64,000 bases of DNA, taken from assembly GCA_031411495.1 (NCBI GenBank), contig JANOBD010000175.1, forward strand, positions 124,001 through 188,000. The letters run 5' to 3'. The notes below the pieces were generated by a model, which saw only the letters and a program-made list of their open reading frames with translations, ran no database searches and was not told the origin of the DNA. The translations under genes were made by a program, and so were the position numbers. The number at the start of each line of letters is the position of its first letter. Position 1 is the stretch's first letter. Below, piece by piece: positions 52,015 through 59,876 of the stretch. The DNA comes from JANOBD01 sp031411495 (GTDB lineage Bacteria; Planctomycetota; Phycisphaerae; Tepidisphaerales; Tepidisphaeraceae).

Positions 52015-52539
52015 ATGCATTACTTCGCTTACACCCCCGAGCTCGATCTTCCTGCCTACGCCAAATGGGCGCGGGGCAACGGTCTGCCCTGGGTGGATTG
52101 GCATTATCTCGGCGCGGCGATGCTGCGCGAACACGATCTCGCCTTCGCCCGGTACGACGCGGATGCGGGCGGCGGCGTAGCGAGCCTGCGGCCGGCGTTC
52201 GGCAAGCGCGTTGCCGGCGCCGTGTATGAGATCGATGACGATGCGGCCGACGATCTCGAGCGCTTCGCGAGCGATGTCGGCAACTCCTCGTCCTGGAACC
52301 TGATCCGCCGACGTCGGCTCACGGGCTCGGCCCACCGGCGAACCGATAACCAGAAGTTCGACGTCATCGCCTTCGCCGACCCGGTCGACGCCCGCGACTT
52401 CGCGCCCCCGACCACCGAGTACCTGCAGAGCCTCATCACGTTCGCCACGCGCCTGGGCCACAGCCACGGCTGGTTGATGCACCTGATGACGATGCAGACC
52501 GCGGACGGCGAACTCGAACCGATGCTGTACGACATTTAA
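52015..52539 (+). CDS. Gamma-glutamylcyclotransferase-like (AIG2/GGCT fold) protein
   Basis: A 174-residue protein. The first strand MHYFAYTPELD corresponds to the YFAYGSNL loop of the family, but the GSN residues that bind the glutamyl carboxylate are replaced by TPE. WHYLGAAMLREHDLAFAR followed by GGGVASLRPAFGKRVAGAVY and EIDDD matches the next two conserved blocks. It may cleave gamma-glutamyl dipeptides or a related substrate, or have lost activity through the altered loop. It overlaps no other gene and has no obvious operon partner. Confidence 0.75.
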   Translation: MHYFAYTPELDLPAYAKWARGNGLPWVDWHYLGAAMLREHDLAFARYDADAGGGVASLRPAFGKRVAGAVYEIDDDAADDLERFASDVGNSSSWNLIRRRRLTGSAHRRTDNQKFDVIAFADPVDARDFAPPTTEYLQSLITFATRLGHSHGWLMHLMTMQTADGELEPMLYDI

Positions 52540-52556
52540 TCGGAAAGAGGATGTAT

Positions 52557-52804
52557 GAAACACGAAGCCACGAAGACACGAAGTTGCAGCCGTACGCTCG
52601 GATGTCGCACGTGTTGTTCATGTTGCGAAAGCTAAGAACAAAGATTGCACAGATTTCATAGATGGGACTCGGAACTTCTCATCTCGCTTTTGAATGTGCG
52701 TAATCTGCGAAATCCTTGTCTCACTCTTCTTTCAAAAGCCAAACGCACCGCATTGAACCCGCTGACGCCAGGTTGCAACTTCGTGACTTCGTGTCTTAGT
52801 GGTT
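52557..52804. repeat. CACGAAG-family repeat (copy 3) with a second repeat nested inside
   Basis: The left arm AAACACGAAGCCACGAAGAC continues into ACGAAGTTGCAG, and the right arm GGTTGCAACTTCGTGACTTC continues into GTGTCTTAGTGGTT. The arms are about 180 bases apart, and the space between contains a different palindromic repeat at 52638-52719. Confidence 0.8.
52638..52719. repeat. AAGATTNCACAGATT-type palindromic repeat, nested
   Basis: ACAAAGATTGCACAGATT at 52638 pairs with AATCTGCGAAATCCTTGT ending at 52719, apart from a few mismatches. It sits wholly inside the CACGAAG-family element at 52557-52804. Confidence 0.7.
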
Positions 52805-52835
52805 AAAAAAATCCAGACCAAAATCAGGAGCCAAC

Positions 52836-53894
52836 ATGAACCCCATCATCAAGAAACTGTTTGTCGCCACGATCGCCGTCAGCAGCGCTTTCGCGGTTCC
52901 CGCCGCCCGTGCGGATGTTGAACTGCTCAACGTCAGCTACGACCCGACGCGCGAGTTGTACGTCCAGTTCAACGAATCGTTTTCCGCACACTGGAAGAAG
53001 GAAGCGCAAGAGGACGTGACCATTCAGCAGTCGCACGGCGGCAGCGGGAAGCAGGCCCGCGCGGTGATCGACGGGCTTGAAGCCGATGTCGTCACGCTCG
53101 CGCTCGCCTACGACATCGACGCGATCGCCGAGAAGGGTCAGCTCTTGCCGGCCGACTGGCAAACGCGCCTGCCCGACCATGCCTCGCCGTACACCTCGAC
53201 GATCGTCTTCCTCGTGCGCAAGGGAAATCCGAAAGCGATCAAGGACTGGGACGATCTTGCGAAGCCCGGCATCCAGGTGATCACGCCGAACCCGAAGACC
53301 TCCGGCGGCGCGCGATGGAACTACCTGGCCGCGTGGGGATACCAACTCAAGAAGCAGTTCGGCGGCGACCTGACCAAGATCAAAACCGCGAGCCCGGACG
53401 TCATCCGCTCGGCCAACGAGAGCGCCAAGCAGTTCGTCGCGCAGATCTACAAGAACGTCCCCGTGCTCGACAGCGGCGCCCGCGGCTCAACGACGACGTT
53501 CGCGCAGCGCGAGCTCGGCGACGTGCTGATCGCCTGGGAGAACGAAGCGTTCCTCGCCAACAAGGAGTTCGGCGAAGGAAAGTTCGACATCGTGGTGCCG
53601 AGCGTGAGCATTCTCGCCGAGCCGCCGGTCGCGGTCGTGGACACGAACGTCGAAAAGCACGGCACGCGCAAAGTGGCCGAGGCGTACCTGAAGTATCTCT
53701 ACAGCCCCGAAGGCCAGGAGATCGCCGCACGGAACTTTTATCGCCCGCGCAATCCAGAGGTGGCGGCGAAGTATGAGTCGACGTTTCCGAAGCTAGAACT
53801 GTTCACGATCGACAACGTCTTCGGCGGCTGGAAGACTGCACAGAAGGAACACTTTGCGGATGGAGGCGTGTTCGACCAGATCTATGCGAAGTGA
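52836..53894 (+). CDS. sbp: Sulfate/thiosulfate ABC transporter substrate-binding protein
   Basis: A 352-residue periplasmic protein with signal peptide MNPIIKKLFVATIAVSSAFA. Family motifs: LLNVSYDPTRELY near the mature start, SHGGSGKQARAVIDGLEADV, VRKGNPKAIKDWDDL and NPKTSGGARWNYLAAWGY, the sulfate-binding signature shared by Sbp and CysP. It delivers sulfate to the CysTWA importer encoded by the next three genes. A GGAG ribosome-binding site lies 8 bases before the ATG. The gap to cysT holds a GTAGGGTGGGCA repeat. Confidence 0.95.
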   Translation: MNPIIKKLFVATIAVSSAFAVPAARADVELLNVSYDPTRELYVQFNESFSAHWKKEAQEDVTIQQSHGGSGKQARAVIDGLEADVVTLALAYDIDAIAEKGQLLPADWQTRLPDHASPYTSTIVFLVRKGNPKAIKDWDDLAKPGIQVITPNPKTSGGARWNYLAAWGYQLKKQFGGDLTKIKTASPDVIRSANESAKQFVAQIYKNVPVLDSGARGSTTTFAQRELGDVLIAWENEAFLANKEFGEGKFDIVVPSVSILAEPPVAVVDTNVEKHGTRKVAEAYLKYLYSPEGQEIAARNFYRPRNPEVAAKYESTFPKLELFTIDNVFGGWKTAQKEHFADGGVFDQIYAK

Positions 53895-53898
53895 ATCC

Positions 53899-53957
53899 GT
53901 AGGGTGGGCATCGCCCACCAGCGTCCGTAACCGTGCGGTGGGCAATGCCCACCCTAC
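53899..53957. repeat. Palindromic repeat, GTAGGGTGGGCA family
   Basis: GTAGGGTGGGCATCGCCCAC at the left and GGTGGGCAATGCCCACCCTA at the right are inverted copies; outer arms are 53899-53910 and 53946-53957. It begins 4 bases after the sbp stop codon. Confidence 0.85.
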
Positions 53958-54059
53958 GAAGTCCGGTCAGGTTGACCGCGATGGAGTTTGGGAGAGAGTG
54001 TCGGCCGCGAACACGACGAAAGTCCGTTCGCGGCTGTACCGTTGATTGAATCGGATCGA

Positions 54060-55004
54060 ATGGCCCTCACCCTCAAACAACGCAGCGTTCTCCCCGGGTT
54101 CGGACTGACCCTCGGGTTCACCGTGTTTTATTTGTGCCTGATCGTGCTCATCCCGCTGTCGGCGCTCTTCATCAAGACCGCCACCGCATCGTGGGATCAC
54201 ATCTGGCAGACGATCAGCAGCCCGCGCATCCTCGCATCGTTCAAACTCACGCTGACCGCATCGCTGGTGTCGGCGTTCGCGAATGCGTTCTTTGGTTTCC
54301 TCGTCGCGTGGATGCTGGTTCGCTACGAGTTCTGGGGCAAGCGGATCGTGGATGCGATCGTCGACCTGCCCTTCGCGATGCCGACGGCGGTGAGCGGGAT
54401 CGCGCTGACGACGATCTACTCCAGCAAGGGATGGATCGGACAGTTCTTCGAAAAATGGAATGGGTCGGGGCTCCGTCAATCGCTCGACGCATATTTTGTT
54501 CCCGCATCGAAATGGCTCACGGGGTTGTTGCCGTCGATGGCGAGCTTCATCCCGGACAGTTCGGCGATCAAAGTCGCATACACACCGATCGGCATCATGA
54601 TCGCGCTCACCTTCATCGGCCTGCCGTTCGTCGTCCGGACGCTTCAGCCGGCACTGGAAGACCTCGAAGCGGAAGTGGAAGAGGCCGCCGCGAGTTTGGG
54701 CGCGAGCCGGTGGAACACGTTTTACCGAATCATCGTCCCGACGATCCTGCCGGCGCTGCTCACGGGATTTTCGCTTAGCTTCGCGCGGGCGCTCGGCGAG
54801 TACGGCAGCGTGGTCTTCATTGCCGGCAACCTGCCGATGAAGACCGAGATCACGCCGCTGCTGATTATCATGAAGCTCGAGGAGTACGACTACACCGGTG
54901 CGACGGCGATCGCATCGGTGATGCTCATCGCCAGCTTTTTCATGCTGCTGGTGGTGAATGTGCTGCAGTGGTGGGCGAGCCGGCGGCAACGAGGCGGGAA
55001 GTAG
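54060..55004 (+). CDS. cysT: Sulfate ABC transporter permease CysT
   Basis: A 314-residue inner-membrane permease with about six helices. The EAA-type cytosolic loop reads EEAAASLGASRWNTFYRIIVP, and PFAMPTAVSGIALTTIYSSKG and SFARALGEYGSVVFIAGNLP are CysT hallmarks. With CysW it forms the sulfate channel energised by CysA. ATG at 54060 (MALTLKQRSVLPGFG) is used; the frame upstream to 53988 is spacer. The segment of about 30 residues around SGLRQSLDAYFVPASKWLTG is an insertion relative to typical CysT. Confidence 0.94.
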   Translation: MALTLKQRSVLPGFGLTLGFTVFYLCLIVLIPLSALFIKTATASWDHIWQTISSPRILASFKLTLTASLVSAFANAFFGFLVAWMLVRYEFWGKRIVDAIVDLPFAMPTAVSGIALTTIYSSKGWIGQFFEKWNGSGLRQSLDAYFVPASKWLTGLLPSMASFIPDSSAIKVAYTPIGIMIALTFIGLPFVVRTLQPALEDLEAEVEEAAASLGASRWNTFYRIIVPTILPALLTGFSLSFARALGEYGSVVFIAGNLPMKTEITPLLIIMKLEEYDYTGATAIASVMLIASFFMLLVVNVLQWWASRRQRGGK

Positions 55005-55005
55005 G

Positions 55006-55110
55006 AATGCGAAGTGTGAAATGAGAAATGCAAAATGGAAGAAGGCTCACACAAAACCCGTCTCGCATCGGAGGCTCTGCCACTTAGCATTTCTCATTTC
55101 GCAATTCGCA
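55006..55110. repeat. Palindromic repeat, ATGAGAAATGC family
   Basis: AATGCGAAGTGTGAAATGAG followed by AAATGC at 55006-55031 pairs with GCATTTCTCATTTCGCAATT and on at 55088-55110. It occupies the whole gap between cysT and cysW. Confidence 0.8.
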
Positions 55111-55127
55111 ATTTGAATTGATCGACC

Positions 55128-55991
55128 ATGGCAGGCGCACTCCCAACCAACCTCGCAGCCCCCCGCACCGGCAAGTCCCGCCGGGCGCTGCGCGATCCGC
55201 TGTGGGTGCGTGTTCTCATCCTCACGCTCGGTCTGAGCTTCCTCGCGTTCTTCCTGCTCGTGCCGCTGGCGGCGATCTTCACCGAGGCGCTGCGCAAGGG
55301 ATTCGCCGCATACCTCAAGGGGATCAACAACAAGGACGCGTGGACGGCGATCAAGCTCACGCTCACCGTGGCAGCGATTTCGGTACCACTGAACGTCGTC
55401 TTCGGCGTGGCGGCGAGCTGGTGCATCGCCAAGTTCAACTTCCTGGGCAAGAACCTCCTGCTCACGCTGATCGACCTGCCGTTCGCGGTGTCGCCGGTCA
55501 TCAGCGGGCTGATCTACGTATTGATGTTCGGCTCGCAGGGCTGGTTCGGGCCGTGGCTGAAGGAACACGACATCAAGATCATCTTCGCCGTTCCCGGCAT
55601 CGTGCTGGCGACGATCTTTGTCACCTTTCCTTTCGTCGCGCGCGAGTTGATCCCGCTCATGCAAGCTCAAGGCAATGACGAGGAAGAGGCCGCGATCGTT
55701 CTCGGCGCCGGCGGCCTGCAGACGTTCTTCCGCGTCACCCTTCCGAACATCAAGTGGGCGCTGCTCTACGGCGTGATCCTGTGCAACGCGCGGGCGATGG
55801 GCGAGTTCGGCGCGGTCAGCGTCGTGAGCGGCCACATCCGCGGCAAGACCAACACGATCCCGCTGCACGTCGAGATCCTCTACAACGAATACAACTTCGT
55901 GGCCGCCTTCGCGTGCGCGTCGATATTGGCGATTCTGGCGCTGATCACGCTGGTCTTAAAGACGATCGTTGAGGGGAAGGTGAAGGCGTGA
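55128..55991 (+). CDS. cysW: Sulfate ABC transporter permease CysW
   Basis: A 287-residue permease with about six helices. Motifs: IDLPFAVSPVISGLIYVLMF, the EAA loop EEEAAIVLGAGGLQTFFRVT, and NARAMGEFGAVSVVSGHIRG. Partner of CysT in the sulfate channel. ATG at 55128 follows the repeat that fills the cysT-cysW gap, without a strong ribosome-binding site. Confidence 0.94.
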   Translation: MAGALPTNLAAPRTGKSRRALRDPLWVRVLILTLGLSFLAFFLLVPLAAIFTEALRKGFAAYLKGINNKDAWTAIKLTLTVAAISVPLNVVFGVAASWCIAKFNFLGKNLLLTLIDLPFAVSPVISGLIYVLMFGSQGWFGPWLKEHDIKIIFAVPGIVLATIFVTFPFVARELIPLMQAQGNDEEEAAIVLGAGGLQTFFRVTLPNIKWALLYGVILCNARAMGEFGAVSVVSGHIRGKTNTIPLHVEILYNEYNFVAAFACASILAILALITLVLKTIVEGKVKA

Positions 55992-55995
55992 AGAG

Positions 55996-56214
55996 TTTGA
56001 ACCACGAAGCCACGAAGCCACGAAGAGCAACTGCGCAGCAGCGAAGTCGTTTGCGAGGTCATCTATCATCTTTCGTAGAAGTATTGGCTGCGTGGCACCG
56101 ACCTGCGGTACGTAATCGCCATTCTTCGTTTTCCTTTTTGTACAGTCAGACATCTCGCGAGCACGAGCCGAACGTCAAGTTGATCTTCGTGGCTTCGTGT
56201 CTTCGTGGTTCAAA
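55996..56214. repeat. CACGAAG-family repeat (copy 4) between cysW and cysA
   Basis: TTTGAACCACGAAGCCACGA and on at 55996-56026 pairs almost perfectly with TCTTCGTGGCTTCGTGTCTT and on at 56184-56214, with an internal segment of about 155 bases. It ends 15 bases before the cysA start. Confidence 0.88.
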
Positions 56215-56229
56215 TTCCTGGAGCGTGAT

Positions 56230-57300
56230 TTGAGCATCGAAGTCCGCAACATCACCAAGTCCTTCGGCAGCTTCAAGGCCCTCGATGGCGTCACGCTCAC
56301 CATCCCTGACGGCCAGCTCGTCGCGCTGCTCGGCCCATCGGGCTCGGGGAAGAGCACGTTGCTGCGCATCATCGCCGGGCTGGAGCTGGCCGATGCGCGC
56401 GAGGATGCGCTCGTCTCGCTCCGCGGCGAAAACGTCACCCGCCAAACCGTCGGCGAACGCGGCATCGGCTTCGTCTTCCAGCATTACGCGCTCTTCCGAC
56501 ACATGAGCGTGTTCGAAAACATCGCGTTCGGTCTTCGTGTGAAGCCGTGGAGTGAGCGGCCGACGCGAAGCGCGATCAAAGACAAAGTCACCCAGCTCAT
56601 CAAGCTGATGCAGATCGAAGGTCTCGAGCGACGCACGCCGTCTCAACTGTCAGGTGGGCAACGGCAGCGCGTGGCGCTGGCCCGTGCGCTCGCGACCGAG
56701 CCGAAAGTCCTGCTGCTGGACGAGCCGTTCGGCGCGCTCGATGCGAAGGTGCGGCTCGATCTGCGCCGCTGGCTGCGCCGGCTGCACGATGAGATCCATG
56801 TCACGAGCGTGTTCGTGACGCACGATCAGGAAGAAGCGCTCGAGGTGGCCGATCAAATCGTGGTGATGAACAAGGGCCGCATCGAGCAGGTCGGCACGCC
56901 CGAGGCCGTCTTCCACAAGCCGGCGACCGCGTTCGTCACCGAGTTCCTGGGCAACGTGAACCTGTTCCACGGCCGCGTCGAGCAGGGAAGGGCGGTGTTT
57001 GGCTCGCTGTCGGTCGATCAGCCCGGCGCTGGCGAGGGCAAGGGCGCTCGAATGTTCGTTCGCCCGCACGAGATCGAACTCGATCGCACGACGATGAATC
57101 CCAACGCGATCCGCGCGACGATCACCCGCGTACAAAGCGCCGGCCCGGCCGTGAAGGTCGAACTGATCGACGACGAAAAACACCCGCTGCTGGCCGAAAT
57201 CTCGCACGAGCGCTTCCGCACGCTCAATCTCCAGTCCGGCGAAGTGGTTTACGCCACGGCACGGGATGCGCGGGTGTTTGTGGATGATTTTGTGATTTGA
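56230..57300 (+). CDS. cysA: Sulfate ABC transporter ATP-binding protein CysA
   Basis: A 356-residue ATPase. Walker A GPSGSGKST, signature LSGGQRQRVALARAL, Walker B VLLLDEPFGALD and the switch VFVTHDQEEALEVAD are all present. A TOBE-type regulatory domain follows (MFVRPHEIELDRTTMNPNAI). TTG at 56230 (LSIEVRNITKSFG) is chosen with TGGAG upstream; the GTG at 56197 would add residues translated from the repeat arm and is rejected. It powers sulfate uptake by CysT and CysW. Confidence 0.94.
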   Translation: MSIEVRNITKSFGSFKALDGVTLTIPDGQLVALLGPSGSGKSTLLRIIAGLELADAREDALVSLRGENVTRQTVGERGIGFVFQHYALFRHMSVFENIAFGLRVKPWSERPTRSAIKDKVTQLIKLMQIEGLERRTPSQLSGGQRQRVALARALATEPKVLLLDEPFGALDAKVRLDLRRWLRRLHDEIHVTSVFVTHDQEEALEVADQIVVMNKGRIEQVGTPEAVFHKPATAFVTEFLGNVNLFHGRVEQGRAVFGSLSVDQPGAGEGKGARMFVRPHEIELDRTTMNPNAIRATITRVQSAGPAVKVELIDDEKHPLLAEISHERFRTLNLQSGEVVYATARDARVFVDDFVI

Positions 57301-57323
57301 GAACCGACTCGACGAACGAAAAA

Positions 57324-57405
57324 CATGAGTTGCGGAGCGTACTCGCGAAGCATCTACTCCCGAACGTTCGAAATGAGATCCTTCGCGAGTACGCTCTGGA
57401 TGACA
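57324..57405. repeat. Palindromic repeat, TGTCATCC family (copy 6)
   Basis: GAGCGTACTCGCGAAG at 57335-57350 and CTTCGCGAGTACGCTC at 57381-57396 are exact 16-bp complements; the right end continues TGGATGACA. It lies between the convergent cysA and aldo/keto reductase genes. Confidence 0.85.
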
Positions 57406-57424
57406 GTGCTTTGGCATTCAGCGT

Positions 57425-58420
57425 TCACTTCCCCGCATACCAGTTCCCCCGCGACCACGCGTGCTTTCTCAGCTTCGCGATCAGTTCATCACTCATCTTC
57501 GGCAGGTCCGAAACGCCCACGTTGATCGCGGCCTGTGAGGCGTTGCGCATGCCGGGGATGACCACGCTCACCGCCGGGTTGGACAGGATGAACTTGAGCG
57601 CGGCCTGCGGCATCGTGTAGCCGGTGCCTTCGAGATCGGGCTTGATCTTGTCGGCTCGCGCGACCGTTCGCGCCAGGCGATCTCCCGCGAAGTAGCGATT
57701 GCGGAAATCGCCTTCGGGGAACGTCGTTTGAGCCGTGAACTTGCCGGTCAGGCTCCCTTCATCGAACGGCACGCGGACGATCACGCCCACGCCGTGCGCG
57801 AGCGCGGTCGGCAGCGCCTCGGCGGCGGGGTTCTGCTCGAAGAGGTTGTAGATCAGCTGGATCGTGTCGATCACGCCGGTGGAAAAGAGCGTCGTGCAGT
57901 CGTCCTGGTCGTAGTCGTTGGTGGAAAGGCCGACGAAGCGCAGCTTGCCTTCCTTCTTGAACTTCTCCAGCGTGCGAAGGGGTGAGGGGTCGCGGTTCCA
58001 CGCGCGGGTCCAGACGTGAAGTTGCAGGACGTCGATGCAGTCGGTCTGGAGAAAGCGCAGACGCTCTTCGAGCTTTTCGCGGAGATACGTTTCGGGATAA
58101 CGCTCATCCGCGCGATCGGACGGCGTCGGCGGCCAGGCGCCGGGCGTGGGCGGGATCTTGGTTGCGACGGTGATCGGCTCGCCGCGAGAGTTCGATGCGC
58201 TGCGTTCCTTGAGCACGCGAGCGATGACCTGTTCCGAGCGTCCGTTGCCGTATCCCGCGGCCGTGTCGATGAAGTTCACGCCGAGGTCAAGCGCCTTGTG
58301 CAGCGCTGCGACGGAATCGTCGTCGGACTGGGTGGCCCACATCCCGCCGCCAATGGCCCATGCACCAAAGCCGATTTCCGAGACGCGGATGCCGGTCTTA
58401 CCGAGCGTTCGTAATTGCAT
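57425..58420 (-). CDS. Aldo/keto reductase
   Basis: A 331-residue TIM-barrel NADPH-dependent reductase. The start MQLRTLGKTGIRVSEIGFGA is typical of the family; ATG at 58429 adds three residues. The catalytic set is visible: Asp in FIDTAAGYGNGRSE with the Tyr, Lys in VATKI and His in LQLHVW. The NADPH-binding tail contains SVVIPGMRNASQA. It reduces aldehydes or sugars in the cytosol; substrate unknown. It is convergent with cysA and divergent from the PEP-CTERM gene. Confidence 0.9.
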   Translation of the reverse strand: MQLRTLGKTGIRVSEIGFGAWAIGGGMWATQSDDDSVAALHKALDLGVNFIDTAAGYGNGRSEQVIARVLKERSASNSRGEPITVATKIPPTPGAWPPTPSDRADERYPETYLREKLEERLRFLQTDCIDVLQLHVWTRAWNRDPSPLRTLEKFKKEGKLRFVGLSTNDYDQDDCTTLFSTGVIDTIQLIYNLFEQNPAAEALPTALAHGVGVIVRVPFDEGSLTGKFTAQTTFPEGDFRNRYFAGDRLARTVARADKIKPDLEGTGYTMPQAALKFILSNPAVSVVIPGMRNASQAAINVGVSDLPKMSDELIAKLRKHAWSRGNWYAGK

Positions 58421-58808
58421 GCGGGGCATCGTAAGCGGAACGGGTGCGGATCGAAACGGAGACAGCGACCGAACGGCGCCCCACTGATACAGCTCATAAT
58501 GCGGCACCCTACAGTGTTTCCGAAGCCTCCTATTTTGTCGCAATTTTTCTACGGTGCGTCGATTGCAACAATATTACATCGCTTATCGCCTAAAAATCGC
58601 GAGTTTTTTCGATTTCTCCTTCGATTCATGCGGAAAATTTGGCGGAAATGCCTCTCTTTGAGTTTGGCTTATCTTGTCAACTCTGGCACAGTTCTGTCCG
58701 GTGAAGTGGACAGGGTCTGCATCACATCTCGGAATTGGTGGGACTTTTGCGTGCCGGTCGCCGTTCGCCCGCGCGCTTGTTGTTCTGGACGGCCAGGGAG
58801 TGTTTAAA
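58421..58808. other. AT-richer divergent intergenic region
   Basis: A 388-base gap between the divergent aldo/keto reductase and PEP-CTERM genes. The stretch 58500-58680 is markedly AT-richer than its surroundings (runs such as CAATTTTTCTAC and GAGTTTTTTCGATTTC), as expected for promoters of the divergent pair, but no confident -35/-10 or -24/-12 pair was found. No gene is seen. Confidence 0.5.
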
Positions 58809-59414
58809 ATGCGTCTTTCGATCACACTTGCGGCTTTGGCGATCTCGGGCCTTGCCATCAGCTCGGCTTCGGCCACCGTCTACACCAGCAGCGCTGCGTT
58901 CCTTCCGAACGTCGCTGCCGGGTCGTTCTTCAACAACTTCTCGAGCGTCGCTGCCGGCCCTTCGAGCGCTTTGAACTTCGCGGGCGGCGGGTTCTCGTAC
59001 ACCGTTGACTCGTCCCCCACCGCGAACAACCTCTATAACGATCCGGGCGTCATCTCGACCAATCTCGCAACCGAGCAGATCAAGATCACGTTCACCGGCG
59101 CGCCGGTTACGGCGATCGGCGGCAACTTCTGGGGCACCGACATCAACGTCCTCCCGGTCGCGAACTCGCCGGTGATCCTCACCCTCTCGGACGGCACCAT
59201 CGAAACCTATAACAGCAATGCGGCCACCGACTATCGTGGCTTCACCACCCTTCTGCCGATCACGACGATGTTGATCGATGCAACCGGCACGACAGCGAAT
59301 GTGAACATCTGGCCGACGCTCGACAATCTCACCGTCGGCCGCGTTGCGCCCGAACCCGCATCGCTCTCGCTGATGGCGGTCGGCGCCACCCTGCTCCGCC
59401 GCCGCCGCGCCTAA
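58809..59414 (+). CDS. PEP-CTERM sorting-domain protein
   Basis: A 201-residue exported protein. ATG at 58809 opens the signal peptide MRLSITLAALAISGLAISSA, and the frame upstream is non-coding leader. The middle is Ser/Thr/Asn-rich beta-sandwich-like sequence, with a segment TAIGGNFWGTDINVLPVANS seen in several short PEP-CTERM proteins. The C-terminus has the sorting signal APEPASLSLMAVGATLLRRR, shorter than in large surface proteins. After exosortase cleavage it is probably released or anchored as an extracellular-matrix component. A strong intrinsic terminator follows 25 bases downstream. Confidence 0.9.
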   Translation: MRLSITLAALAISGLAISSASATVYTSSAAFLPNVAAGSFFNNFSSVAAGPSSALNFAGGGFSYTVDSSPTANNLYNDPGVISTNLATEQIKITFTGAPVTAIGGNFWGTDINVLPVANSPVILTLSDGTIETYNSNAATDYRGFTTLLPITTMLIDATGTTANVNIWPTLDNLTVGRVAPEPASLSLMAVGATLLRRRRA

Positions 59415-59439
59415 GCCTCCGATTCCGATTCTGTCAATC

Positions 59440-59474
59440 AAAAAGCGGACCCGCTTCTGGCGGATCCGCTTTTT
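59440..59474 (+). terminator. Rho-independent terminator of the PEP-CTERM gene
   Basis: AAAAAGCGGA at 59440-59449 pairs with TCCGCTTTTT at 59465-59474, extended inward by a mismatch and three further pairs, with a 7-base loop and a T-rich run after it. Best intrinsic terminator in the window. Confidence 0.93.
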
Positions 59475-59481
59475 CTTTTCT

Positions 59482-59685
59482 TTGAAGCGTTCACGGGAAC
59501 TGGACGCACGGCCACGGCGGCATTCAGCGCCGCCGAGCGATGTGCCGTGGTACGACGGGCTCTTGGAAAAGATCACGCGGACGTTGAACTACGACGCGAG
59601 CCGGCTCGTGACGAGCCGAACGATCATCGATTTCCCGCTGCACGCGACGCAGATCGCGATCACGTACGAGGCGCAGGTGAAGTAA
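59482..59685 (+). pseudogene. Possible gene remnant
   Basis: A 67-codon frame whose second half (VPWYDGLLEKITRTLNYDAS then RLVTSRTIIDFPLHATQIAI) reads like the end of a real protein, while the first half overlaps repeat-like DNA. No start signal or family is recognised. The 462-base gap between the PEP-CTERM and citrate synthase genes otherwise holds only the terminator and no gene. Confidence 0.25.
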
Positions 59686-59876
59686 GGCGCAGCTTCTTGA
59701 GATCGCGTGTCGCGTGTCGCGATCCGGACGTTCGCTGCGCTCACATACCGGCGTGCGAAGTTAAATGCGCAGCTAATTGAGGATGCATGTCCAGAACACG
59801 CCGAGCTGTGAGCGCAGCGAACACTCGGATCTCGATCGGATCGATTCCCTCGTCAACCTGCAATTGAAAGCTGTGC

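Noticed and set aside
58690..58708. Sigma-54-type promoter before the PEP-CTERM gene
   Set aside because: CTGGCACAGTTCTGTCC has the GG element, but the required GC at the -12 position is missing, so the match is not convincing.
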